Positions 16,354 to 24,312 of a DNA stretch of 64,000 nucleotides are shown piece by piece (position 1 is the first letter of the stretch; each line of letters begins with the position of its first letter). Location: the NCBI GenBank assembly GCA_035759745.1, contig DASTUF010000112.1:1-64000 (forward strand), in the 5' to 3' direction. The notes beneath the pieces are model-generated. The model had not been told where the DNA came from. It searched no databases and was given only the letters and a program-made list of their open reading frames with translations. A program made the position numbers and the translations under genes. Origin of the DNA: CAMLHP01 sp035759745 (GTDB taxonomy: Bacteria > Gemmatimonadota > Gemmatimonadetes > Gemmatimonadales > GWC2-71-9).

Positions 16354-17013
16354 ATGCCACGTAAGTCCAGCCTGCGCACGCTCTCACGCGGCCCCGAATT
16401 CCGCCGCCGCCTGCTGCGCTGGTTCCGGGCCCACGGCCGGGACCTGCCCTGGCGCCGGACCCGCGATCCCTACGCCATCCTGGTTTCCGAGTTCATGCTG
16501 CAGCAGACCCAGGTCTCACGGGTGCTGGAATACTGGCCCCGCTTCCTGGAGCGGTTCCCCGCCCTGCCGGCGCTGGCGTCGGCGCCGCCTGCCAGTGTCC
16601 GGGAGGCGTGGGATGGCCTGGGCTATTATCGCCGGGCTGCCAACCTGCAAAAGCTGGCACGTACGGTGGTGGACAACGGGGGCGTGCTGCCGGACGACCC
16701 GGCGCAGCTGCGTGAGCTGCCGGGCGTGGGACGCTACACTGCGGGCGCGGTGGCGAGTTTCGCCTACGAGCGGCGCACCGCCGCGGTGGACACCAATGTC
16801 GCGCGAGTGCTGCGACGCGCATTCCATCCCCGCCGCGCCAGCGAGGCGACGCTGTGGGCGACGGCCGAGGCACTGTTGCCGAGACGGGGGAGCGATGTGT
16901 GGACCTTCAACCAGGCGATCATGGAGCTGGGAGCACTGGTGTGCACGGCAAGAGTGCGGCGATGCGACGTGTGTCCGGTGCGGCAAGCCTGTGCGACTGG
17001 ACGACCAAAGTGA
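16354..17013 (+). CDS. mutY: A/G-specific adenine DNA glycosylase, short form
   Basis: 219 residues of HhH-GPD base-excision glycosylase that removes adenine opposite 8-oxoguanine. The sequence shows LPWRRTRDPY, catalytic Glu in SEFMLQQTQV, the hairpin-helix-hairpin LPGVGRYTAGAV, catalytic Asp in VDTNVARV, and the [4Fe-4S] cysteines of CTARVRRCDVCPVRQAC. The NUDIX-like C-terminal domain that recognises 8-oxoG in canonical MutY (about 350 residues) is absent. The stop codon is the first base triplet of a heptamer repeat. Confidence 0.88.
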   Translation: MPRKSSLRTLSRGPEFRRRLLRWFRAHGRDLPWRRTRDPYAILVSEFMLQQTQVSRVLEYWPRFLERFPALPALASAPPASVREAWDGLGYYRRAANLQKLARTVVDNGGVLPDDPAQLRELPGVGRYTAGAVASFAYERRTAAVDTNVARVLRRAFHPRRASEATLWATAEALLPRRGSDVWTFNQAIMELGALVCTARVRRCDVCPVRQACATGRPK

Positions 17014-17084
17014 ATGGTGAAGGGTGATTGGGGACAAGATTCGACACCCCCTTTCACCAATCACTTTTCACCGTTCACCCTTCA
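17011..17084. repeat. Inverted heptamer tandem repeat (TGAANGG)
   Basis: Three 7-nt units (tgaatgg, tgaaggg, tgattgg; 17011-17031) face five inverted units (cctttca, ccaatca, cttttca, ccgttca, cccttca; 17050-17084). It fills the space between two convergent genes and includes the mutY stop codon. Confidence 0.8.
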
Positions 17085-17085
17085 G

Positions 17086-17544
17086 CTAGACTCCTGTGCG
17101 ATACGCCACCCCTGCAATCAGCGCGATCCACGCCAGCACCCCGGCGATGGATCCTACCAGGGCGAGGCGCCTGCGGAGCGCGTCGAACGTCGCCGGCTCG
17201 GCCTCGGGGTCGGTCCGGCCGATGCGGCCCGCTGCCGGGAGCGAGAAGATGAGGGTCAGCAAGGCGCCCAGCAGGCCCGCTCCCTGCATCGTCATCAGCC
17301 AGTGACTCATCCCGGTCTCGAAGGCGTTCATCATCCGCAGCGTCAGCACCAGTCCCGACAGCACCACCATCACCGCCCCCGGGGCGATGACCTTGCGGAC
17401 GATCGCGGCCTGGGCGCGTGCCACGGTTCGCTGGCTGCCCCGGTCATCGCGCCGCACGACTTTCGCCACGCACATGGCGGCGAGCCCGCCGCCGATCCAG
17501 AACGCCAGCCCCGCGAAATGCACGAACAGCCACAGCGCCTTCAT
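17086..17544 (-). CDS. Integral membrane protein, DUF2269-like
   Basis: 152 residues with four predicted helices: LWLFVHFAGLAFWIGGGLAAM, VIAPGAVMVVLSGLVLTL, MQGAGLLGALLTLIF and LALVGSIAGVLAWIALIAGVAY. The N-terminal His/Gly pattern HFAGLAFWIGG resembles DUF2269/CopD-like small membrane proteins. Function unknown. Its start overlaps the stop of the DUF2203 gene by 4 bp, so the two are cotranslated. Confidence 0.75.
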   Translation of the reverse strand: MKALWLFVHFAGLAFWIGGGLAAMCVAKVVRRDDRGSQRTVARAQAAIVRKVIAPGAVMVVLSGLVLTLRMMNAFETGMSHWLMTMQGAGLLGALLTLIFSLPAAGRIGRTDPEAEPATFDALRRRLALVGSIAGVLAWIALIAGVAYRTGV

Positions 17545-17966
17545 CGCGCCACCTCCGAGAGAATTGCGTCATCCACCGGCTGCCGGCCTTCGAAGCCGCC
17601 GTCCACCGGATGCCAATGGGTGATCCGTTCCTCGCCCAGTCGCCAGCAGAGCAGGATCGGCTGGTCGTCGCGCAGCGAGGGGAAGTCCACGAGGCCCGCA
17701 TCGAAGCCCTTGAACACGCAGCCGATCGACTCCAGTTCCTTCAGGTAGCCGTCGATTCGCGCGGCGCGGGCGTTGACATCGTCCAGCACCGCCTGCATTT
17801 CGGCGGTCTCGCCACTGTCAGCCCGCGCCGCCAGGGTGAGCGCCTCGTAGCGCGACACGCCCGCGCGCCAGTCGGGATACTCCTTCACCAGGTCCGCCAC
17901 GATGCCGCGCACCAGCGGAAGCGTGCGTTCCGCATCTTCCAGAGTGAAGAGCCGTGAATTGCTCAT
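17541..17966 (-). CDS. DUF2203 family protein
   Basis: 141 residues from the ATG giving MSNSRLFTLEDAERTLPLVRGIV. The family pattern is clear: FTLEDAERTLPLV, a central coiled helix, ELESIGCVFKGFDAGLVDFPSLRDDQPILLCWRLGEERITHWHPVDGGFEGRQ. Function is not known. It is soluble, lies between a patatin gene and a membrane protein gene on the same strand, and shares a 4-bp overlap with the latter. Confidence 0.88.
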   Translation of the reverse strand: MSNSRLFTLEDAERTLPLVRGIVADLVKEYPDWRAGVSRYEALTLAARADSGETAEMQAVLDDVNARAARIDGYLKELESIGCVFKGFDAGLVDFPSLRDDQPILLCWRLGEERITHWHPVDGGFEGRQPVDDAILSEVAR

Positions 17967-17979
17967 CTCCAACGTCCCT

Positions 17980-18810
17980 TCAGGGCGCCGCCAGGGCAGC
18001 GCGCGTCGCCCGATAGCCTTCAGTCATGAGGGTTTCCGCCAGGTCAGGCCGGAAAGTCGTACCTCGCTTGATCGTTGGCCGCACGTGCAGCAGTGTCGGC
18101 CGAGCCGGATCGGCGCGCCACATCGCCAGCCGCAACGCGGTGTTGTCGGCCAGCAGCACGCTCATCGCCTCGTCATGGGCCCGTCGAAGAGGCAGCGACA
18201 TCCCTGGGGCGATCCCCTCCTCGAAATTACCGCCAAGGTCCACGGCGACTACCCGGCTGATGCCTGGCAGTGCGGCGAGCTCGAGTGGCAACACACCCCT
18301 GAGTCCGCCATCCGCCAGCCGGCGGCCCGCCAGCACTACCGGGGGATAGTAGAACGAAAGCGCACAGGATGCGACCAGCGCATCTACCAGCGGCGCGTCC
18401 TCGCCACCCTCGCCGAAGACAACTCGTTCGCCGCTGTCGAGGTCCACCGCCGTGAACGCGAGTGGAGTGGACAGTTCGCCGAAGCGGCGGGCCGGGATCA
18501 CCGCCTCGATCATCCGGCGAAGCGGCTCCGGCCGGAGCAGCGATGGCGCCGTGAGGCCGCGCAAAGCGACCAGTGGCCGCTGCTCCACGATGTCACTGGC
18601 CGAAGCTGCGAGCCGGCGCGCCAGCTCGTCGGAAGTCATTCCGGTGGCGAGCGCCGTCGCCACGACAGCTCCCATCGAAGTGCCGACGTACAGCGCCGGC
18701 TGGATTCCCGCCTCGGCGATGGCGCGTGCCGCGCCCACGTGGGCCGCCGCCTTGGCGCCACCACCCGACAGCACCAGCGCCACGCCCCCGTTCGCGGCCG
18801 CGCTGCTCAT
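17980..18810 (-). CDS. Patatin-like phospholipase
   Basis: 276 residues from ATG 18808-18810. Patatin fold with the oxyanion GGGAKAAAHVG, the nucleophile GTSMG, and the catalytic Asp in ADGGLRG, a complete Ser-Asp dyad. Substrates are probably membrane phospholipids or acylglycerols. It lacks a signal peptide and a clear membrane anchor, so it is likely cytoplasmic. Upstream in-frame codons lack patatin features and were left out. Confidence 0.9.
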   Translation of the reverse strand: MSSAAANGGVALVLSGGGAKAAAHVGAARAIAEAGIQPALYVGTSMGAVVATALATGMTSDELARRLAASASDIVEQRPLVALRGLTAPSLLRPEPLRRMIEAVIPARRFGELSTPLAFTAVDLDSGERVVFGEGGEDAPLVDALVASCALSFYYPPVVLAGRRLADGGLRGVLPLELAALPGISRVVAVDLGGNFEEGIAPGMSLPLRRAHDEAMSVLLADNTALRLAMWRADPARPTLLHVRPTIKRGTTFRPDLAETLMTEGYRATRAALAAP

Positions 18811-18896
18811 GCGTCCAGCCCTTGACAAAGGTCCGGTCGAATGCGGATTCTCATCACGGTGATCGTCCTGCCCCTCCCGCACCCGCGAGTTTACCC

Positions 18897-19316
18897 ATGA
18901 ACGCAGCCACGATCGCGCGCTCCGACTTTGGACTCCTCGCACTCCGTGTCGTCACCGGCATCATCTTCGCCGCCCACGGCTGGCAGAAGTTCTTCCAGAC
19001 GGGCCTGGACGGCGTGACCGGATTCTTCGCCAGCCTCGGCATCCCGATGGCCGGCATCGCCGCGCCGGCGGTCGCCACCCTGGAGCTTGCTGGCGGCGTT
19101 CTGCTGATCATTGGCCTGCTGACCCGGCCGCTCGGCGTCCTCTTCGCCCTCAACATGGCGGGCGCGATCTTCTTCGCCAAGACACGCGGCGAATACGGCT
19201 TCGGTGACGTCGAGCTCGAGCTCCTGCTGCTCGCTGCCTCGCTCTGCCTGGCCATGGCCGGCCCCGGAGCGTGGGCGGTGGACAAGAACATCGCTGCCCG
19301 GCGGCGACTGCCCTGA
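18897..19316 (+). CDS. DoxX family membrane protein
   Basis: 139 residues with four hydrophobic helices and the family pattern GLLALRVVTGIIFAAHGWQKFF...GFFASLGIP...TLELAGGVLLIIGLLTRP and GEYGFGDVELELLLLAASL. DoxX-like proteins sit in the inner membrane and are associated with respiration or thiol stress. A specific role cannot be read from the sequence. It is a single gene, divergent from the patatin gene. Confidence 0.88.
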   Translation: MNAATIARSDFGLLALRVVTGIIFAAHGWQKFFQTGLDGVTGFFASLGIPMAGIAAPAVATLELAGGVLLIIGLLTRPLGVLFALNMAGAIFFAKTRGEYGFGDVELELLLLAASLCLAMAGPGAWAVDKNIAARRRLP

Positions 19317-19338
19317 TGACCCGCAGGGCCGCGCCCGC

Positions 19339-19782
19339 TCACCTCGGGCGCGCGTGCTTGCGCTGCTCCTCCGCGCGCCGATAGCGCTCCCGCTCCTCAT
19401 CCGTTTCAGCCACCAGCCGCGGCACTCGCCGCGGCTTTCCCTTCTCGTCCAGTGCGACAAACACCACGTGCGCGGTATGAGTGTGGCGCCGGGTGCCGGT
19501 GCTTACCTGCTCGGCGTGCACCTCGACGGTGATGTCCATCGAGGAATTGCCCACGAAATCCACCATGGCGGTGCAGGTCACCAGTTCGCCCAGGTGGATC
19601 GGCTCACGGAAGTCCATCCGCTCGATGCTCGCCGTGACCGCGATGCCGCCCGCGTGCCGGATCGCCGCCACCGCCGCAGCCTGATCCACCAGCGCCAGCA
19701 GGTCGCCGCCGAACAGGTCACCCCGAACGTTCTGCATGTGCGGCATGACGAACGTGGTGAGTTCGCTGCGGGAGTGGGACAT
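19339..19782 (-). CDS. Acyl-CoA thioesterase (hotdog, YciA/BFIT type)
   Basis: 147 residues from MSHSRSELTTFVMPHMQNVRGDLFGGDLLALVDQAA. The N-rGdlfGG-lLa-vD-aa pattern with catalytic Asp, then ERMDFREPIHLGELVTCTA and FVALDEKGKPRRVP, is the YciA-like acyl-CoA hydrolase signature. It cleaves acyl-CoA to free acid and CoA, probably as a hexamer in the cytoplasm. A start seven codons upstream is possible. Confidence 0.9.
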   Translation of the reverse strand: MSHSRSELTTFVMPHMQNVRGDLFGGDLLALVDQAAAVAAIRHAGGIAVTASIERMDFREPIHLGELVTCTAMVDFVGNSSMDITVEVHAEQVSTGTRRHTHTAHVVFVALDEKGKPRRVPRLVAETDEERERYRRAEEQRKHARPR

Positions 19783-19806
19783 GGAGCGGGAGTCGGGGAC
19801 CATGTT

Positions 19807-19865
19807 AGTAGAGAGTAGGAAGTGGGAAGTGGGAAGTGGGAGGTAGGGGCGGACTGCGTCCGCCC
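19807..19865. repeat. Heptamer tandem repeat plus hairpin at nadE 3' end
   Basis: Six 7-nt units (agtagag, agtagga, three agtggga, ggtaggg; 19807-19848) lead into the stem gggcggac-tgc-gtccgccc (19847-19865), which touches the nadE stop codon. The stem may help end nadE transcription. The heptamers have no obvious function. Confidence 0.7.
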
Positions 19866-21659
19866 TTAGTAGTCCACCGGCCTCAGATAATACTCCCCGA
19901 TCGCCGTCTGGCTCACCATCGCGACGGTGGGAAGGCGGCGCTTCCAGTGGGTGGACTCGAGCCGCACGCGCACCAGCTCGATTTCCGCGTCACTGTAGCC
20001 CAGCAGGGCGATGTCGGCCGGGCGGTAACCCAGCAACAGCCAATGCAGGATGTGATCGGCCCGGGCGTAGGTGATGCCGAAGTCGCCCTCATCGGTCTGG
20101 CCCTGGACCAGGTCGGCGCTGGCGGGCTTGTCCACGATCACACTCGGCACGCCTACGTGGCGGGCCAGGTCCCAGACCTGGGACTTGAAGAGGTCGCCCA
20201 GCGGATTCACCGGCGGCGAATCGTCGGCATGCCAGGTGAAATAGCCGAACAGGCGCTCGGTCTTGTTGCCGGTGCCGAGGGGCAGCGCGCCGAGTGCCGA
20301 CGAGAGATCGAACAGCGTGATCATCCGGGTCCGCGCCATCACGTTGCCGAGCCGCCCGGGCGTGGTCGGTACGCCGATGTCCGCGGCAAGCGCATCTACC
20401 GCTCCCGAGATATCCACGGTGCGCACCTCGATGCCCAGCTCGTTCGCCACGAGTTCGGCGTGCTCCAGGCTGTCGCTGCTCGAGGCGTGGTACGGCATGC
20501 GCACGCCAATGACGTTCTCCGGACCCAGCGCTTCCGCCGCAAGCCATGCCACCAGCGAACTGTCCACACCGCCTGACAGCCCCAGGATACCCTTCTTGAA
20601 TCCCCGGCGCCGAACAACCTCGTCCTTGAGGAACTCGACCAGCCAGCGGCGAGTCAGCTCAGCCTCGATGGCGAGCGGATCTTCCGCATTGCTCGGCACC
20701 ACCGGATGGCTGCTCGGCACCCGGGTGGCCCAGCGGCGTTCCCTGATACCGGACAGCGCGCCGTCACCGGCGCCGGTTCCGGTTCGGTCCTTTCCGTCCC
20801 ACGCCTGCAGCAGGTGGGGAAGTCGCATCTCCAGGTCTGACAGCAGCGGCAGGTCGGCGCGGGCCCGCGCGATCTCGCCCAGGTGGAGGCTGCACGGCAG
20901 CACCGCGTCTTCGAAGACGGGGGCGCGTGCCAGGAGCTCTCCCCGGGGCCCCGCGACCAGCGACCCACCCGGAAATGCCTTGCCGCCCTCGAATCCCACC
21001 AGCTGGGCCACGGCCACGAATACACCGTGCTCGCCCGCGACATCTTGCGCGATCCGTTCCCACCGACTCAGGCTCGCGGGGCGTTCGTCGTCGGCATCGG
21101 GCCGGATGCCGCGGGCCGGACTGGCACTGGGGACCAGCAGCACTTCGGCGCCATCCAGCGCGGCGAACATAGGCATCACGCTGTGCCAGACGTCCTCGCA
21201 GATGAGCATGGCTGCGCGGCCCCAGCTGGTGTCGAACGCCTCGACCGAGCGGCCCGGCTCGACGAAGCGCTCCTCGTCGAACACCCCGTATGTGGGAAGA
21301 AAGACCTTGCGATGGATGTGACGAATCCCGGCGTCGGAGCCGCCCAGCGAGGCGTAGATCGCGGAGTTGTAGAGGCGATTCTGGTGCAGCTCGAAAAAAC
21401 CGAGCGATACATCCATAGGCGGCGCACCACTGGACTGGTGCACGGTGCGGAGGTCCTCGAAGAGCTGGTCGGCGGTGAGCGACAACTCGCGTACCCCGCC
21501 CTCGAGGAAGTAGCCGGTGAGCGCCGACTCGGGCGCCAGCAGGAGGTTGGGAGGCTCCTTCCACGCGGCGACCTCGCGGAAGACGTCGCCCAGGCGGGCG
21601 AGGTTGTCCCGATAGGCGCCCTTCCGGGGCCGTACCTGCGCGATGGCTAGGCGGAGCAT
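19866..21659 (-). CDS. nadE: Glutamine-dependent NAD+ synthetase
   Basis: 597 residues in two domains. The N-terminal nitrilase-type amidase (1-270) hydrolyses glutamine: Glu in LLAPESALTGY, Lys in HRKVFLPTYGVFDE, Cys in MLICEDVWHS. The C-terminal synthetase (330-597) has the PP-loop LSGGVDSS and the GTGNKTERLFGYFTWHADDSPPVNPLGDLFKSQV block. The ammonia made by the first domain converts deamido-NAD to NAD+ with ATP. The fusion is the usual form in bacteria using glutamine as donor. A heptamer inverted repeat lies directly upstream of the start. Confidence 0.95.
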   Translation of the reverse strand: MLRLAIAQVRPRKGAYRDNLARLGDVFREVAAWKEPPNLLLAPESALTGYFLEGGVRELSLTADQLFEDLRTVHQSSGAPPMDVSLGFFELHQNRLYNSAIYASLGGSDAGIRHIHRKVFLPTYGVFDEERFVEPGRSVEAFDTSWGRAAMLICEDVWHSVMPMFAALDGAEVLLVPSASPARGIRPDADDERPASLSRWERIAQDVAGEHGVFVAVAQLVGFEGGKAFPGGSLVAGPRGELLARAPVFEDAVLPCSLHLGEIARARADLPLLSDLEMRLPHLLQAWDGKDRTGTGAGDGALSGIRERRWATRVPSSHPVVPSNAEDPLAIEAELTRRWLVEFLKDEVVRRRGFKKGILGLSGGVDSSLVAWLAAEALGPENVIGVRMPYHASSSDSLEHAELVANELGIEVRTVDISGAVDALAADIGVPTTPGRLGNVMARTRMITLFDLSSALGALPLGTGNKTERLFGYFTWHADDSPPVNPLGDLFKSQVWDLARHVGVPSVIVDKPASADLVQGQTDEGDFGITYARADHILHWLLLGYRPADIALLGYSDAEIELVRVRLESTHWKRRLPTVAMVSQTAIGEYYLRPVDY

Positions 21660-21670
21660 GGATCAAAGAT

Positions 21671-21741
21671 AGCTGCGAGAGCTTCGAGCCTCGAGCTTCG
21701 AGCTGCAACCTCGCAGCTCGGGCCTCGAAGCTCGCAGCTAT
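21671..21741. repeat. Inverted heptamer tandem repeat (GAGCTTC)
   Basis: Units gagcttc, gagcctc, gagcttc, gagctgc (21679-21706) face inverted units ctcgcag, ctcgggc, ctcgaag, ctcgcag (21710-21737). The outer flanks agctgcgag and ctcgcagct also pair. It occupies almost the whole gap between divergent nadE and the small phosphatase gene, where promoters should lie. Confidence 0.75.
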
Positions 21742-21750
21742 ATTCTACCC

Positions 21751-22212
21751 ATGTCCAAGCTTCTCGATTCTGTCGCGGCCATGCCCAATGCCTACGAGCC
21801 CGTTCCCGGGCTGATCACCGGCGGCCAGCCGAGTGAACAGCAAGTACGGGACTTTGCCGCCGCCGGTGGCAAGGTGGTGCTCGACATCCGCGACCCCATG
21901 GAAGTGCGCCCCTTCGACGAGCCGGCCCTGGTCCGCGAGCTGGGCCTCGAATACATCAACGTCGCGATTTCCCCGGGTGCCACCAGCGACGAGAAGCTCG
22001 ATCGGATCCTCGCCGCGGTACGCGAGCACCGGGACCAGCCGATGCTGTTCCATTGCGCCAGCGCCAACCGAGTTGGCGGCGCGTTGCTGCCCTGGTTCAT
22101 CCTGGACCAGAAGATGGACGCCGACGAGGCGACCGAAGCGGCGATGCGGGTGGGACTCCGGAGTCCGGAGTACCTCGCCTGGGGAATGGACTACGCAGGG
22201 ACCCACGGGTAA
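21751..22212 (+). CDS. Cysteine-based phosphatase-like protein (PTP/DSP superfamily)
   Basis: 153 residues. The phosphatase P-loop HC-x5-R is present as FHCASANRVGG. The upstream strand KVVLDIRDPMEVRPFDEP and the PGLITGGQPSEQQVRDFA opening are typical of DUF442/beta-lactamase-hydrolase-like small phosphatases, which share the tyrosine-phosphatase fold. The substrate (phosphoprotein or small phosphate ester) is unknown. A strong terminator hairpin follows 5 bp after the stop. Confidence 0.8.
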   Translation: MSKLLDSVAAMPNAYEPVPGLITGGQPSEQQVRDFAAAGGKVVLDIRDPMEVRPFDEPALVRELGLEYINVAISPGATSDEKLDRILAAVREHRDQPMLFHCASANRVGGALLPWFILDQKMDADEATEAAMRVGLRSPEYLAWGMDYAGTHG

Positions 22213-22217
22213 AACGG

Positions 22218-22247
22218 CAGGGGGCAGCGCCTTCGCGCTGCCCCCTG
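22218..22247. terminator. Strong GC hairpin between convergent genes
   Basis: cagggggcagcgc-cttc-gcgctgccccctg, a 13-bp perfect stem with a 4-nt loop, 5 bp after the phosphatase gene stop. It can serve transcripts from both sides. No clear T-run. Confidence 0.7.
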
Positions 22248-22256
22248 TCGCCCACT

Positions 22257-22291
22257 CTCTCGACTCTCAACTCTCGACTCTCAACTCTCGA
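22257..22291. repeat. Heptamer tandem repeat (CTCTCRA x5)
   Basis: Five contiguous units alternating ctctcga and ctctcaa, ending exactly at the stop codon (22292-22294) of the minus-strand gene that follows. Confidence 0.85.
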
Positions 22292-23767
22292 CTACCTGGG
22301 TCCCCGCCTCCCACCGCCCCCGGAACTGCGGGCCGGTGCTGCACTCCTGCCCGACGAAGATGATCGACTGGGTGACGCCGCCCTGCTGGGGCTCGGCGCC
22401 GACCGCCCGGCGCTGCTGCGGCTGGGCTCGGCCCGGCTCGACGGCTCGGCGGCTCGGCGGCTCGGTTCGGCTCGGTTGGGCTCGACCCGACGGGGTTCGG
22501 CCCGGCTCGACGGCTCCGCACGGCTGGGCTCGACCCGCCGAGGTTCGGCCCTGCCTGGTTCGGCCCGCTCTATAGTCGGCTCAGGCCGCTGCGACTCGAC
22601 CTTGCGGCTGGGAACCGATTCGCGCGAACGAATCCGCTCATTGCTGCTGGGCTCGACCCGCCGCGGCGTGGCAGGGGCCGGTTCCGCCGCCCGGGATTCC
22701 ACCCGGCGCCGCTCCCGGGGCTGCTCGGCCTGTGCCGGCGCCGAGGAGCTGGACGCGCGCCGCGGCGATGCCTCGAGGTTCCGGTCGCCTACCTGGGTGT
22801 TGACCAGGGGCGAGCGGCCCGGATCACCATTGGTGACCGCGCGCCGAGCCGGCGCGGCGGGATTGTATACCGTGTTTACTGCCTGCACCGACGCCGCCGA
22901 GCGATCGCGGTACGCCAGGCCATCCCACCGGCGGTTGTCCTGCTTGAACTGCGACGGCGTGGTATAGCGCGGACGATAGGTGCCGCCGTAGTAGTCGCCC
23001 GGGCGGTAGCCGTAGTAGCGCGGATACCGGGGATAGTTGTAGTAGGGGTAGTAGTACGCCGGACGATAGCCGTAGTACGGGTAGTAGCCGTAGCCGAACG
23101 GGTCGTAGTAGTCGCCGATGTGAATCGAGATCGAACTGCCGCGATATCGATTGTAGTAGTACGGGTCGCAGCTGTAGCTGTAGTAGAAGTACCGGCTGCC
23201 GCAGTACGAATCGTGGTAGTACACCGGGCTCACATACGACACCGGCGCATACGCGACGTCCACGTAGTCGTTGACGATATAGGTCGCGAGGTCGTAATCG
23301 TAACCGCCCTGCGCCATCCGGCTTGCGATGCCGGTCAGCACCGCCTCCTCGTCGCCGCGGGCATCGCGAGCGTTGAGGGCGTCGAAATCCCAGTGCCGGT
23401 TGAGGCTGAATTCCCCGAACCGGAACGGGTCGCGCGAGACGGCAGCCAGCACCACACCGCGGCCGCTTTCGTCCTCGACCATGAACAGCCGGTCGTCCCC
23501 ACCCCGGTCGCGCAGCTCGTAACTGCGGCGGCCGCGCACCCAGGTGTCATCATCGGGGTCGATGGGATACAGCACCCGGACGCGGCCATCGGGGTCGGCG
23601 TGCAGCACGACGAGATAACCGTCGTCCTCCACCCGAACCTTGACCTTGGCGTAATCGCCTCGTTCGTAGCGGCCCGCCTCGTTGAGCGTGATCCGGACGG
23701 CAGGATCCTGGACGGCCGAAGACGGGCTCGGCGCCAGCAGCGCAATCAGGGCAAATGAGAGAAACAT
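22292..23767 (-). CDS. Exported DUF4384-domain protein with Tyr-rich and RAEP-repeat tail
   Basis: 491 residues from ATG 23765-23767, giving signal peptide MFLSFALIALLAPSPSSAVQ. Residues about 20-120 form a DUF4384-like domain (YERGDYAKVKVRVEDDGYLVVLHADPDG...LYPIDPDDDTWV). A central stretch is extremely rich in Tyr, Pro and Gly (YYPYYGYRPAYYYPYYNYP). The last 150 residues repeat short RAEP/RVEP/SSRAEP units with Ser and Arg and end GGGGRRGPR. Such a tail is probably disordered and highly basic, and could bind nucleic acid, polysaccharide or the cell wall. Role unknown. Confidence 0.8.
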   Translation of the reverse strand: MFLSFALIALLAPSPSSAVQDPAVRITLNEAGRYERGDYAKVKVRVEDDGYLVVLHADPDGRVRVLYPIDPDDDTWVRGRRSYELRDRGGDDRLFMVEDESGRGVVLAAVSRDPFRFGEFSLNRHWDFDALNARDARGDEEAVLTGIASRMAQGGYDYDLATYIVNDYVDVAYAPVSYVSPVYYHDSYCGSRYFYYSYSCDPYYYNRYRGSSISIHIGDYYDPFGYGYYPYYGYRPAYYYPYYNYPRYPRYYGYRPGDYYGGTYRPRYTTPSQFKQDNRRWDGLAYRDRSAASVQAVNTVYNPAAPARRAVTNGDPGRSPLVNTQVGDRNLEASPRRASSSSAPAQAEQPRERRRVESRAAEPAPATPRRVEPSSNERIRSRESVPSRKVESQRPEPTIERAEPGRAEPRRVEPSRAEPSSRAEPRRVEPNRAEPSRRAAEPSSRAEPSRSSAGRSAPSPSRAASPSRSSSSGRSAAPARSSGGGGRRGPR

Positions 23768-23931
23768 GGGGCCTCCAGGAGGCGGGCAGTCACTTGGTAT
23801 TATGAACGCCACTGAACGTTGCGAGGGGCGTGCCAGAGCCTCAAGTTACTGCCTGACAAGCATTTGACGATTGTGGCCAAGGTTGAAACGTCCCCCTCCC
23901 GGGACGAACTGCCGTTCCGGCGGGCGACACC

Positions 23932-24312
23932 TCAGCCGCGGCGCTCCCAGCACATTCGCATCTCGGAGATCCGCTCGCCCTCGGTCTCGCAGAAGATGCT
24001 GCCTCGCACATCGGTCCACTGTCCCGTGCGACGGCGACGGAACACGCACTTGAACTCGGTACCGAACCACGGCCCGGCCACATAGATCTCGCCAGACGAG
24101 AAGGTGGCCTCTGACTGGTGATACGGGGTCTCGAGCCAGTACTTCCCGATGGCTTCCTTTCCCTTCAGCGACTCGCTGAACGGGGTCTCCAGGAACACCG
24201 CCTCCTCTGTAAAAACCGATAGCAGCAAGGCAATGTTCCCCTTGGCCCACCCCTTGCCAAAGGTGTCGATGAGCTGTCGTCCAAGGGCCCCAACATCGAT
24301 GCCGGTTTCCAT
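23932..24312 (-). CDS. NTF2-like (SnoaL/DUF4440-type) protein
   Basis: 126 residues from ATG 24310-24312. Pattern: LIDTFGKGWAKGNIALLLSVFTEEAVFLETPFSESLKGKEAIGKYW, then a curved sheet region ending in CVFRRRRTGQWTDVRGSIFCETEGERISEMRMCWERR. This is the usual SnoaL-like cone fold with a pocket. It has no signal peptide. Its start codon overlaps that of the opposite-strand glycosidase-like gene by two bases (CATG), an unusual arrangement. Confidence 0.8.
   Translation of the reverse strand: METGIDVGALGRQLIDTFGKGWAKGNIALLLSVFTEEAVFLETPFSESLKGKEAIGKYWLETPYHQSEATFSSGEIYVAGPWFGTEFKCVFRRRRTGQWTDVRGSIFCETEGERISEMRMCWERRG

Noticed and set aside
22257..22291. CRISPR array
   Set aside because: Units are 7 nt, contiguous, without spacers, and there are no cas genes; the same holds for the other heptamer loci.
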